A DNA stretch of 14,311 nucleotides, taken from NCBI GenBank assembly GCA_013911545.1, contig JACETA010000015.1, positions 1 through 14,311 on the forward strand, read 5' to 3'. Position 1 is the first letter of the stretch, and each line of letters opens with the position of its first letter. A program made the translations under genes and the position numbers. The notes under the pieces are model-generated. The model had not been told where the DNA came from and did not search any database. It saw only the letters and a list, made by a program, of their open reading frames with translations. Of the stretch, positions 7,085 to 14,311 are shown in pieces. This DNA comes from Chloroflexota bacterium (GTDB lineage: Bacteria; Chloroflexota; Dehalococcoidia; Lucifugimonadales; Lucifugimonadaceae).

Positions 7085-7090
7085 TAGAAT
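7085..7090 (+). promoter_or_regulatory. Possible -10 element of rex
   Basis: TAGAAT, five of six matches to TATAAT, ends 8 bases before the rex ATG. Initiation at the normal distance would give a leaderless or nearly leaderless message, which fits the absence of any ribosome binding site before the ATG. No good -35 is found 16-18 bases upstream (TAAAAA), so support is weak. Confidence 0.25.
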
Positions 7091-7098
7091 GTACTTAA

Positions 7099-7767
7099 AT
7101 GAAAAAAGAAATATTTAACAAAACTTACATAAGTTCAGAAATTCCATCTGTTGTCCTAGATCGCATGGCAATATATATTAGGGTTCTTAATCAGCTCCAA
7201 CAAGAAAGAATAAAACTAACCAACTCAAAAGAATTATCTAATTACCTTCCAGTCGAATCAGGTCAAATAAGAAAAGATTTGAATTATTTAGGAAAGTTTG
7301 GAATAAATGGTAAAGGTTATAACGTAAAAATCCTAAAAAAGACTTTGCAAAAATTAATGGGTTTAGAAGCTAAATGGAACGCAGTAATTATTGGAGGAGG
7401 AAGGTTAGGAAAATCATCTGTCGAATTTATGAAGCAAAAAAAATCTGAAACATTTAGAATTGTTGCTGCTTTTGACCCAAATAATAGGCTTATAGGGAAA
7501 AAGATATCAAATTTAAAGATACAAAATATGAAAGATTTAAACAGAACGGTTAAATCTAGAAATATAAAAATAGGAATAATTTCTACTGAAAACAATAATG
7601 TCCAAAGTGTAGCTGAAAATTTAATTAACAATGAACTTAATTACATACTTAATTTTTCAAGTTTTTCTCCAAAAGTTCCAGATTATGTAATTTTAAGAAA
7701 TATTGACCCTGGCTTACAGGTCGAATCGATGTCTTACCACTTGAGACAAAGCAGCTTATCAAAATAA
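7099..7767 (+). CDS. rex: Redox-sensing transcriptional repressor Rex
   Basis: Rex binds operators of fermentation and respiration genes when NADH is low and is released when NADH rises. The 222 residues cover both domains. The N-terminal winged helix (about 15-90) has LDRMAIYIRVLNQL and the recognition region SGQIRKDLNYLGKFG (54-68). The Rossmann domain has the dinucleotide loop GGGRLG (99-104) and D126 in VAAFDPN, fitting NADH. The C-terminal ILNFSSFSPKVP and swap helix (SYHLRQ) match the family. Two departures are noted: the usual GAGNLG is GGGRLG, and the usual V-P-A segment before the last strands is STENNN. The ATG at 7099 has no ribosome binding site. The stop is followed immediately by the convergent atpC stop. 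Its targets cannot be read from this window, though the adjacent ATP synthase and pyruvate kinase genes would be in keeping. Confidence 0.93.
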   Translation: MKKEIFNKTYISSEIPSVVLDRMAIYIRVLNQLQQERIKLTNSKELSNYLPVESGQIRKDLNYLGKFGINGKGYNVKILKKTLQKLMGLEAKWNAVIIGGGRLGKSSVEFMKQKKSETFRIVAAFDPNNRLIGKKISNLKIQNMKDLNRTVKSRNIKIGIISTENNNVQSVAENLINNELNYILNFSSFSPKVPDYVILRNIDPGLQVESMSYHLRQSSLSK

Positions 7768-8022
7768 TTAATTTATAGATCCATCAATTAATATAGTTAC
7801 ATTATTATTTATCACTTCTATAAATCCACCATCAATATTTACATCTTTTTCTTTATTGCCATCTCTCCACATCAAATCCCCCTTGCCTAATTCGGATATC
7901 AAAGATATATGATTTGGTAAAATTCCAATTTGACCGTCAACGCTATTAACAGAGACATAATCTACATTTCCAGTAAAGACAGTTTCTTCAGTAGTAACTA
8001 TTTCGAGTTTCATATTTTGCAT
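7768..8022 (-). CDS. atpC: ATP synthase epsilon subunit, short form
   Basis: Epsilon joins the gamma shaft to the c ring. Only 84 residues are encoded against about 130-140 in most bacteria. The N-terminal beta sandwich is complete: MKLEIVTTEETVFTGNVDYV, then GQIGILPNHISLI (32-44), GDL (48-50) and GGFIEVINNNVTILID. The stop falls where the two C-terminal helices would begin. Those helices bind ATP and can extend into F1 to inhibit hydrolysis, so this enzyme presumably lacks that control. Short epsilons exist in other lineages (for example green sulfur bacteria), so it is not evidently a broken gene. AAAAGG precedes the ATG by 7 bases. It is the last gene of the operon, 3 bases after atpD, and its TAA abuts the rex stop. 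Confidence 0.93.
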   Translation of the reverse strand: MQNMKLEIVTTEETVFTGNVDYVSVNSVDGQIGILPNHISLISELGKGDLMWRDGNKEKDVNIDGGFIEVINNNVTILIDGSIN

Positions 8023-8025
8023 AAT

Positions 8026-9423
8026 TTAACCTTTTAATGTTTTAGCTTTTTCAACAGCCTCATCAATAGTACCAATCATATAAAATGCTTGCTCAGGAAG
8101 ATCATCATGTTGACCACTTAGTATCTCTTTAAACCCTTTAATTGTATCTTCAACTTTTACATATTTGCCTGGTATGCCAGTAAAAACTTCTCCGACATGA
8201 AATGGCTGAGTTAAAAATCTTTGTATTTTCCTAGCCCTGAAAACTACTTCTCTGTCTTCTTCAGAAAGCTCCTCAATACCTAAAATAGCGATAACATCTT
8301 GAAGATCTTTAAATCTTTGTAGTACTTCCTGTACCTGTCTTGCAACATTGTAATGTTCTTCTCCTACAATTCCAGGTTCCATAATTCTTGAATTAGAAGC
8401 TAAAGGATCTACTGCAGGAAACAATGCTTGCGCAGCTAATGATCTTTCAAGTGAAATTGAAGCATCTAAGTGACCAAAAGTTGTTACAATTCCAGGGTCT
8501 GTATAATCATCAGCTGGAACATATACAGCTTGGAAGGATGTAATTGATCCATCAACCGTAGAAGTAATTCTTTCTTGCAAGTCACCCATTTCAGTTGCTA
8601 GTGTTGGTTGGTAACCCACCGCTGAAGGCATTCTTCCTAATAATGCAGAAACTTCCATTCCGGCAAGGGTATATCTATATACATTATCAACGAATAGCAA
8701 AACATCTTGCTTACCAACTTCCCTGAAATATTCAGCCATTGTAAGACCAGTTAATGCAATTCTTGCTCTTGTGCCTGGAGGTTCATTCATTTGGCCAAAA
8801 ACAAGTGCAGTACTATCTAGGACTCCATAATCTTTCATTTCGTGCCATAAATCATTTCCTTCCCTAGACCTTTCGCCAACTCCAGCAAATACTGAAACCC
8901 CACTGTGTTCTTGAGCGATATTACGAATTAATTCTGTAATAATAACTGTTTTACCAACTCCTGCCCCGCCATAAGCTCCAACTTTACCGCCTTTAGAAAA
9001 TGGTGTTATCAAATCAAACACTTTAATTCCTGTTTCTAATACTTCTGTGCTCCCACTTTGCTGTTCAAAAGTTGGAGCAGGTCGATGTATTGGCCATCTT
9101 TCTTTTGCATTGACATCCCCTAAATCATCAAGTGCATCACCCAACACATTAAATATTCTTCCCAACGAAGCTTCACCTACTGGAACAGAAACCGCTGCAC
9201 CAGTGTCTTTAACCTCAATTCCTCTTGAAACACCTTCTGTAGCTCCAAGCGCTAGGCATCTTGCCCAATTATTACCAACATGCTGCTCTACTTCTAACAC
9301 AAGTTTTTCGCCATTTACTTCTAATTCAAGGGCATTATAAATTGCTGGTAAATTTTCTTGTGGAAACTCTACATCCACAACAGTACCGATAACCTGCACA
9401 ACTTTTCCGATATTTTTGTTCAT
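8026..9423 (-). CDS. atpD: ATP synthase F1 beta subunit
   Basis: Beta carries the catalytic nucleotide sites of the F1 head (alpha3-beta3) on the cytoplasmic side. All 465 residues of a normal beta are present. The Walker A loop is GGAGVGKT (152-159). The catalytic glutamate is E184 in GVGERSREGNDLW. Walker B lies in VLLFVDNVYRYTLAG (241-255), a form like that of E. coli, and the DELSEED-type lever is EELSEED (384-390). The end has the usual LPEQAFYMIGTIDEAVEKA. The ATG at 9423 has AAGGA 5 bases upstream. The gene lies between atpG (23-base gap) and atpC (3-base gap). Confidence 0.98.
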   Translation of the reverse strand: MNKNIGKVVQVIGTVVDVEFPQENLPAIYNALELEVNGEKLVLEVEQHVGNNWARCLALGATEGVSRGIEVKDTGAAVSVPVGEASLGRIFNVLGDALDDLGDVNAKERWPIHRPAPTFEQQSGSTEVLETGIKVFDLITPFSKGGKVGAYGGAGVGKTVIITELIRNIAQEHSGVSVFAGVGERSREGNDLWHEMKDYGVLDSTALVFGQMNEPPGTRARIALTGLTMAEYFREVGKQDVLLFVDNVYRYTLAGMEVSALLGRMPSAVGYQPTLATEMGDLQERITSTVDGSITSFQAVYVPADDYTDPGIVTTFGHLDASISLERSLAAQALFPAVDPLASNSRIMEPGIVGEEHYNVARQVQEVLQRFKDLQDVIAILGIEELSEEDREVVFRARKIQRFLTQPFHVGEVFTGIPGKYVKVEDTIKGFKEILSGQHDDLPEQAFYMIGTIDEAVEKAKTLKG

Positions 9424-9446
9424 AACTATCCTTTCGAATTATTTCT

Positions 9447-10292
9447 TTATTCCTCTAATGCTAGGGCTCCACCAATAATATCAAGTATTTCTGATGTAAC
9501 CTGTTGTTGTCTTGCTTTGTTTAAATCAAGAGTTAAGTCTTCTTTCAATTCATTTGCATTATCTGTTGCATTTTGCATTGCAACTAATCTAGCTGAATGC
9601 TCGCTTGCAATAGAATCAAGAATTGAATTATATATACTGGTTTCTACATACCTTGGAATTAAAGCTTTTGACACTTCATGTAAGTTAGGTTCATACAAAA
9701 ATTCATTTTTTACTTTATCTAAATCATTTAATTCCAGTTCAATAGGCAAAAGTTGTTTGATTTTTGGTTTTTGCACAGCAGTGCTTATAAATTCTGTATA
9801 TAAAATAAATACTTTTGAAAACCCATTTAAATTTATATCATTAGATATGTTTCCAGTTATTGGTGAAACCTCATCAAAGGTTGGCATATCAGAGACTTTA
9901 AAAGATTCGTATTCATTACCCAACTTTGACACAAAGCTTGTGCCCTTTTTTCCAATTACCCTAATTTCATAATAATCATCCTTAATTGATTCAATGAATT
10001 TTGATGCTTCTTTTAAAATATTTGATACTAACGCACCACATAACCCTCTGTCAGGAGTTACAAGCAAAATGAGATTCTTTACATCATTAGAATTAGTTAA
10101 AAAAACTTCAGGATTACTTTTGTAAACATTACTTATAATTGAGTTTAATTTTTCACTATATGCCCTTCCGTCAAGAACTTTATCTTGTGCCTTTTTCATT
10201 TTTGCGGCCGCAATCATTTGCAAAGCTTTAGTAACACGAGATGTACTTTCAATGCTTCTTATTCTGCTTCTGAGTTCTCTTAGGTTAGGCAT
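9447..10292 (-). CDS. atpG: ATP synthase F1 gamma subunit
   Basis: Gamma is the central rotating shaft that couples the c ring to the catalytic head. The 281 residues are normal length. The N-terminal helix is typical (LRELRSRIRSIESTSRVTKAL, then AAAKMKKAQ). The middle Rossmann-like domain includes LVTPDRGLCGALVSNI (around 73-88). The C-terminal helix has SARLVAMQNATDNANE and ends in NKARQQQVTSEILDIIGGALAL, the stretch that inserts in the alpha/beta bore. The ATG lies 2 bases after the atpA stop and no Shine-Dalgarno sequence is visible, so it is probably translated by coupling to atpA. Confidence 0.97.
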   Translation of the reverse strand: MPNLRELRSRIRSIESTSRVTKALQMIAAAKMKKAQDKVLDGRAYSEKLNSIISNVYKSNPEVFLTNSNDVKNLILLVTPDRGLCGALVSNILKEASKFIESIKDDYYEIRVIGKKGTSFVSKLGNEYESFKVSDMPTFDEVSPITGNISNDINLNGFSKVFILYTEFISTAVQKPKIKQLLPIELELNDLDKVKNEFLYEPNLHEVSKALIPRYVETSIYNSILDSIASEHSARLVAMQNATDNANELKEDLTLDLNKARQQQVTSEILDIIGGALALEE

Positions 10293-10294
10293 TT

Positions 10295-11800
10295 TTATGA
10301 ATTAAAAGTTTTATTAAAATCAATAGCTGTTTTTTTTATTTCAGCCATATCTTCATCACTTAAATCTCCCGTATTTCTAATATTTTTCAAAGTTTCTGAA
10401 ATAGTTGCTGCAGAGTGATCATTCCATGCTTCTTCATATTTTGATACATTAACTACATCTATCCCATCTAATAATCCTTCTGAAGCTAGATATAAAAGAC
10501 AAACTTGGTTTTCTAATGGAACAGGTTTATATTGAGGTTGTTTGAGTAACTCAACTATAACCGCCCCTCTACCCAACTGTTTCTTTGTAACATCATCTAA
10601 ATCATCGGAGCCGAATTGAGCAAAAGCAGCTAGTTCTCTATATTGAGCAAGCTCAATTTTCAGACTTCCTGACATTTTTTTCATTGCCTTGCATTGAGCT
10701 GAACCACCAACTCTACTTACTGAAAGCCCAGTATTTAAAGCAGGCCTTACACCTGAGTTGAAAAGGTCAGATTCGAGATATATTTGACCATCAGTAATAG
10801 AAATTACGTTTGTTGGTACATACGCTGAAACATCACCAGCTAATGTTTCAATAACAGGAAGAGCGGTAATTGATCCACCTCCATATTCTTTTTCAACACG
10901 AGCAGCCCTTTCAAGTAATCTTGAGTGTAAATAAAATACATCCCCTGGATAAGCTTCTCTGCCAGCTGGCCTTCGAAGCAAAAGCGACATTTGCCTATAA
11001 GCCCAAGCATGCTTACTTAAATCATCATAAACAATCAACACATCTTTTCCTTTATCCATAAAATATTCTGCCATTGCGCAACCTGAATATGGAGCCAAAT
11101 ATTGCAATGGAGCTGAATCAGATGCATTTGCAGCAACTACAAATGTGTGTTCAAGTGCACCATTTTTTTCTAATGTCTCAACAACACTAGCAACCTTTGA
11201 GGATTTTTGACCTACAGCAACATAAATACATATTAGATCTCCTCCTTTTTGATTAATAATACAGTCAATAGCAACAGCAGTTTTGCCAGTATTCCTATCA
11301 CCAATAATCAATTCTCTTTGACCCCTGCCTACAGGAACCAAGGCATCAACTACTTTTAATCCGAATTGAACTGGCTGATCAACAGATTTTCTGCTAACAA
11401 CATCTGGTGCAGGTTTTTCAACAGGAGCGGTTGCAGAGGTTTTAATAGAACCTTTGCCATCAAGAGGCCTTCCAAGAGGATCTACTACTCTCCCAATTAA
11501 TTCTTCGCCTACAGGCACTTCAACAATTCTGCCAGTTGCCTTAACTTCATCACCTTCTTTAATGTCTAGATAGTCACCCAAAACTACAGTACCAACTGTA
11601 TCTTCTTCTAAGTTCAATGCCATACCTAATGTCCCATTAGGGAATTCTAGTAATTCACTATATTTCACGTTTGATAAGCCATGTATTTGAGCTATACCAT
11701 CTCCAGCTTCCACAACTGTGCCAACGTCAACCAAAGAAGAACTGTCACCATATTCTTCAATTTGTTTTTTTATTACTGATGAAATATCTTGTGTAGCCAT
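10295..11800 (-). CDS. atpA: ATP synthase F1 alpha subunit
   Basis: Alpha supplies the non-catalytic nucleotide sites and the arginine finger to the catalytic beta sites. The 501 residues are standard length, without the C-terminal extension of mycobacterial alphas. The beta-barrel domain spans about 25-92, with DGIAQIHGL at 34-42. Walker A is GDRNTGKT (167-174). The arginine finger lies in GLSVSRVGGSAQ, followed by the KAMKKMSG and LAQYRELAAFAQF signatures. AGGAG stands a few bases before the ATG at 11800. It follows atpH after 11 bases. Confidence 0.98.
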   Translation of the reverse strand: MATQDISSVIKKQIEEYGDSSSLVDVGTVVEAGDGIAQIHGLSNVKYSELLEFPNGTLGMALNLEEDTVGTVVLGDYLDIKEGDEVKATGRIVEVPVGEELIGRVVDPLGRPLDGKGSIKTSATAPVEKPAPDVVSRKSVDQPVQFGLKVVDALVPVGRGQRELIIGDRNTGKTAVAIDCIINQKGGDLICIYVAVGQKSSKVASVVETLEKNGALEHTFVVAANASDSAPLQYLAPYSGCAMAEYFMDKGKDVLIVYDDLSKHAWAYRQMSLLLRRPAGREAYPGDVFYLHSRLLERAARVEKEYGGGSITALPVIETLAGDVSAYVPTNVISITDGQIYLESDLFNSGVRPALNTGLSVSRVGGSAQCKAMKKMSGSLKIELAQYRELAAFAQFGSDDLDDVTKKQLGRGAVIVELLKQPQYKPVPLENQVCLLYLASEGLLDGIDVVNVSKYEEAWNDHSAATISETLKNIRNTGDLSDEDMAEIKKTAIDFNKTFNS

Positions 11801-11811
11801 TTTTTCTCCTA

Positions 11812-12342
11812 TTACTCTAAAATTTTGTCTTTTAATTCAGACAATTTGCCTTTTGTGCTCATATCTAACATTTGATCATCAAATTTGGCTATGAAGCCTC
11901 CTAAAATTGATTTTTCAATAATATTATCACCAACAACCTCAGTTTTTGTTAAATTACTAAGCTTGTCGTTAATTTGATTTAATTGTGTATCAGATAATTC
12001 AAATGCAGTAATAATTTTTGCCCTTCTTACACCATTTTTTTTATCTATAAGTTTTTTAAATCTTTCTATTATGCTATCAATAAGGAAAAGTCTATCCTTT
12101 TCAATCATCAATCTAAGAAAATTTAGTTTTTTCTCATCAGTTTTTATTTCTGAATTTGAAATTAATTTAACTTTCTCATTGTTATTTATTTTTGGGTCAA
12201 GGAAAAACTTTTGAATTTTCCTATCCTTAAAAATTTCTGAAATTTTATTAAGAAATTCACCCCATTCAGATAAATTATTATCTTGCAATGCAATTTGAAA
12301 AATTGCATCTGAATATCTATTTGATGATGAGGTGCTTTTCAT
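11812..12342 (-). CDS. atpH: ATP synthase F1 delta subunit
   Basis: Delta sits on top of F1 and ties it to the b stalk (OSCP equivalent). The 176 residues match the usual bacterial form; it is not the b-delta fusion of mycobacteria. The N-terminal helical domain starts with SNRYSDAIFQIAL. The C-terminal part has SILGGFIAKFDDQMLDMSTKG, the family's conserved G-G/D-S motif, and ends in a helix. The sequence is otherwise poorly conserved and Lys/Asn-rich, as is normal for delta. The ATG lies 5 bases after the atpF stop, with no clear ribosome binding site. Confidence 0.95.
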   Translation of the reverse strand: MKSTSSSNRYSDAIFQIALQDNNLSEWGEFLNKISEIFKDRKIQKFFLDPKINNNEKVKLISNSEIKTDEKKLNFLRLMIEKDRLFLIDSIIERFKKLIDKKNGVRRAKIITAFELSDTQLNQINDKLSNLTKTEVVGDNIIEKSILGGFIAKFDDQMLDMSTKGKLSELKDKILE

Positions 12343-12347
12343 TTTAT

Positions 12348-12845
12348 TTACTCATTCTTCAATGATTCTTTATTTAAAGCTTTTTCAATAAGCTCAGAAT
12401 GAACTTTACTATCCACTTCTTTCTCTATAACCTTACCTGCTGCATCAATGACTAGTTCACCAAACTTATCCTTTAATTCAGAAATTGCAGTATCTCTTTC
12501 ACTTTCAATTTCTTTTTTTGCCTTCTCCATCATTTGGGAGATTTCTGACGAAATTTTTATTTTTTCATCTTCTCTTAATTGATTGGATGCATCTTTGGCT
12601 GACTCTATTAATTTTTTTCCTTCTTGGCGAGCTTTACCTAACTCTTCCTCAATTTTTAATGCTGCATTTTCAGCGCTCTTCGATGCTGATTCAGCATCAT
12701 CTAAACCTTTTTTTATCTTTTCAGCCCTTTCATCAAGAAGCTTTACGACAGGCTTATAAAGAAATTTGCTAATTAAAAACAGCAATATAGAAAAACTTAT
12801 TAATTGAGTTATTAAACCCGGTAAATTTATACCTAATTCACCCAT
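12348..12845 (-). CDS. atpF: ATP synthase Fo subunit b
   Basis: Subunit b forms the peripheral stalk that holds F1 against rotation. The 165 residues begin with one membrane helix (about 8-29, LPGLITQLISFSILLFLISK), then the conserved FLYKPVVKLLDERAEKI. A long charged coiled coil rich in Lys, Glu and Ala follows to near the end, where it meets delta. Only one b gene is present, so the stalk is a b homodimer rather than b/b'. The ATG at 12845 is preceded by AAAGGAAAG. It lies 19 bases after atpE. Confidence 0.96.
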   Translation of the reverse strand: MGELGINLPGLITQLISFSILLFLISKFLYKPVVKLLDERAEKIKKGLDDAESASKSAENAALKIEEELGKARQEGKKLIESAKDASNQLREDEKIKISSEISQMMEKAKKEIESERDTAISELKDKFGELVIDAAGKVIEKEVDSKVHSELIEKALNKESLKNE

Positions 12846-12864
12846 ATTTTCTTTCCTTTAATTT

Positions 12865-13137
12865 TTATTTTGCAATAAATACGCTTGCAGCATCTGTGCT
12901 ACCAACGAATAATATGATAATTGCTATAACAAGAGCATAAATTGCTATTGCTTCAGCGAATGCAATTGCTAAAATCATGTTCTGCTGAATTGGTCCAGCA
13001 GCTTCAGGATTTCGACCTATTGCTTCCATAGCCTTTCCAGCTAACATACCAATTGCTATAGCTGGCGCAAAACCACCTAAACCAATAGCGATCGCCGCTG
13101 ATAAAGTTCTTAAATCACCAAAAATAAAATCTCCCAC
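12865..13137 (-). CDS. atpE: ATP synthase Fo subunit c
   Basis: Subunit c oligomerises into the ion-carrying rotor ring. The 90 residues form two membrane helices (about 13-34 and 54-77) joined by the polar loop RNPEAAG (42-48). The ion-binding carboxylate is E62 in AFAEAIAIYALV. Compared with the sodium-type c subunit of Ilyobacter, the ligand positions Gln32 and Ser66 are Ile and Ala here, so proton coupling is more likely than sodium; this rests on an alignment by eye. Proline 25 in the first helix is a further feature. The start is GTG at 13137, supported by AAGGAG 6 bases upstream; the strong site suits a subunit needed in many copies. Confidence 0.96.
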   Translation of the reverse strand: MGDFIFGDLRTLSAAIAIGLGGFAPAIAIGMLAGKAMEAIGRNPEAAGPIQQNMILAIAFAEAIAIYALVIAIIILFVGSTDAASVFIAK

Positions 13138-13143
13138 TTTATT

Positions 13144-13149
13144 CTCCTT
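13144..13149 (-). promoter_or_regulatory. Ribosome binding site for atpE
   Basis: AAGGAG on the minus strand lies 6 bases before GTG at 13137. It decides the non-ATG start of subunit c. It falls in the 29-base gap after atpB, the longest in the ATP synthase operon. Confidence 0.7.
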
Positions 13150-13166
13150 TATTTAATTTTGTTTAT

Positions 13167-14311
13167 TTAATGCTCACTATGGTCTGCAACAGCAGTTACA
13201 CCAAAAATTAAAGTAAGCATTGAAAATATAAATGCTTGTATTACTCCTACAAACAATTCTAGTCCCATAAAAGGAACTATTCCAATAAATGGCAGCAAAA
13301 ACATCATGGCTATAAGTAATACTTCACCTGCAAACATATTACCAAAAAGCCTAAATGTAAAACTTACCACCCTAGCAAATTCTGCTATCAATTCTAATAT
13401 TCCAACAAATAGCATTATAGGTGAAGAAAAATTAATAAACTTTGCTCCATATTTTTTTATACCCAGCTCAGATACTCCCCAGTAAGTAACAAAGAACATT
13501 GCAACAATTGCTATTGCTAAAGTTGTATTTAGATCAGTATTAGCACCTCTAAATAGTGGTAATAATCTTCCAGCAGTTTTTCCTTTATGTACTCCTTCTA
13601 TAACCTTGCTTTCATTAACTATTGCTTTGTTATGGTCTTCATAATCTAACTTCAAGGTATCTTTAACTAATACCACTCCACTTTTTCTTGCTTCTTTAGC
13701 TTCAGAACTGTCTGGGTCATAATTTGCAGGATCATATTTAATTTCTCCTCTTCCAGGAGGTAAATATTTTATCCCCAAAAAAGTTTCGTTAAATACTACT
13801 AAATGTTCTTTGAGAGCTTTATCGCAATCAAAATATTTTTCTTTATTCTCATAATTATGACCTGACCCATGATCATCATTATGACATGCATCAACCTTGT
13901 GCTCTTTATGCTTGTAAACTACTTCTGAAGATTCAACTATTCCTATTGTCCCTACTCCAGGCAAAACGCCCACCCAATTGGAAACTACAACACAAAGGAA
14001 AATTGATAGTACTACTGGAACAAACCTTCTGCCCTTTTCGCTGCCAGAAATACTTTTTGATAAATTTAAAAAGAAATCAACAATAACTTCAGCAATGCTT
14101 TGCAATCTACTCTCAGGAATTCTTTTTAAATTTTTGGTGGAAAAAAAAATAAATATTAACAATACTAAAATGCTCACCCAAAATGTTAAGGAAGTATTAT
14201 AAATACCTAAACCAGGAATGGCTTCTGCCGGCAATTGAATATGAGCTATTGGACTTTGAAAAAAACCTCCAATAGGCAGAACCCCACCTATTGCTCCGCC
14301 TAAAACAGAAG
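13167..14311 (-). CDS. atpB: ATP synthase Fo subunit a, N-terminus cut by the window edge
   Basis: Subunit a provides the proton half-channels next to the c ring. Counting from TTG at 14234 there are 355 residues, but the frame stays open for 25 further codons to the edge with protein-like sequence (GGAIGGVLPIGGFF, QSPIAHIQLPAEAI). That TTG has no ribosome binding site and no ATG, GTG or TTG precedes it in frame, so the true start is probably beyond the window. From the TTG: membrane helices near 14-31 and 72-91, a long insert of about 130 residues (100-229), then TDLNTTLAIAIVAMFFV, the essential arginine R295 in FTFRLFGNMFAGE, E304, and Q333 in GVIQAFIF. The insert contains C117, C137 and six histidines and should face outside the membrane, between helices 2 and 3. 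Bacterial subunit a is usually about 220-300 residues. First visible gene of the operon, 29 bases before atpE. Confidence 0.93.
   Translation of the reverse strand, partial: SVLGGAIGGVLPIGGFFQSPIAHIQLPAEAIPGLGIYNTSLTFWVSILVLLIFIFFSTKNLKRIPESRLQSIAEVIVDFFLNLSKSISGSEKGRRFVPVVLSIFLCVVVSNWVGVLPGVGTIGIVESSEVVYKHKEHKVDACHNDDHGSGHNYENKEKYFDCDKALKEHLVVFNETFLGIKYLPPGRGEIKYDPANYDPDSSEAKEARKSGVVLVKDTLKLDYEDHNKAIVNESKVIEGVHKGKTAGRLLPLFRGANTDLNTTLAIAIVAMFFVTYWGVSELGIKKYGAKFINFSSPIMLFVGILELIAEFARVVSFTFRLFGNMFAGEVLLIAMMFLLPFIGIVPFMGLELFVGVIQAFIFSMLTLIFGVTAVADHSEH

Noticed and set aside
9358..9972. A 204-codon plus-strand open frame opposite the start of atpD and most of atpG
   Set aside because: It lies entirely antisense to two clearly conserved ATP synthase genes, has no recognisable motif, and its composition is what AT-rich antisense frames give.

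Overview
The window is 14.3 kb of AT-rich, very densely packed bacterial housekeeping DNA with 16 protein genes. Apart from the first 64 bases and one 106-base divergent intergenic region, the gaps between genes add up to less than 100 bases, and several neighbours overlap. I see no RNA genes, mobile elements, CRISPR arrays or phage genes. All 16 stop codons are TAA, and at least four starts are TTG. This looks like a streamlined, low-GC genome. The combination of Rex, an HspR-type MerR repressor heading the dnaK operon, ATP synthase alpha and delta subunits of ordinary length (not the extended actinobacterial forms) and a long-looped subunit a suggests Chloroflexota, perhaps a marine SAR202-like lineage. 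That placement is inference from memory of the families and was not tested by a search.

Layout. (1) 65-3348, plus strand: a three-gene cluster of pyruvate kinase, an alpha/beta hydrolase and a class I glutamine-amidotransferase/S51-like protein with a cysteinyl-tRNA-synthetase-type C-terminal domain. All three start with TTG and are separated by 1 base or overlap. (2) 3340-6992, minus strand, read right to left: hspR, grpE, dnaK, then a fumarylacetoacetate-hydrolase-family protein like 2-keto-3-deoxy-arabinonate dehydratase, every junction overlapping. (3) 6993-7098: the divergent control region, with a good promoter for hspR overlapping a HAIR-like inverted repeat. (4) 7099-7767, plus strand: rex, the NADH-sensing repressor. 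(5) 7768-14311, minus strand: the F1Fo ATP synthase operon in the canonical order a, c, b, delta, alpha, gamma, beta, epsilon, with subunit a running off the right edge.

How the parts relate. Pyruvate kinase and ATP synthase are the two ATP-yielding steps here. Rex would report the NADH/NAD+ state, and HspR with DnaK/GrpE would form a self-limiting heat-shock circuit. Two pairs of convergent genes meet with no space between them (3340-3348 and 7765-7770), so there is no room for conventional intergenic terminators.

Most of the window is ordinary core metabolism and I do not see a clear new multi-gene system. The points worth a second look are the amidotransferase-like/CysRS-tail fusion, a long His/Cys-containing extracytoplasmic loop in ATP synthase subunit a, an epsilon subunit lacking its inhibitory C-terminal hairpin, the HAIR-like operator, and the sugar-acid dehydratase-like gene translationally coupled to dnaK.
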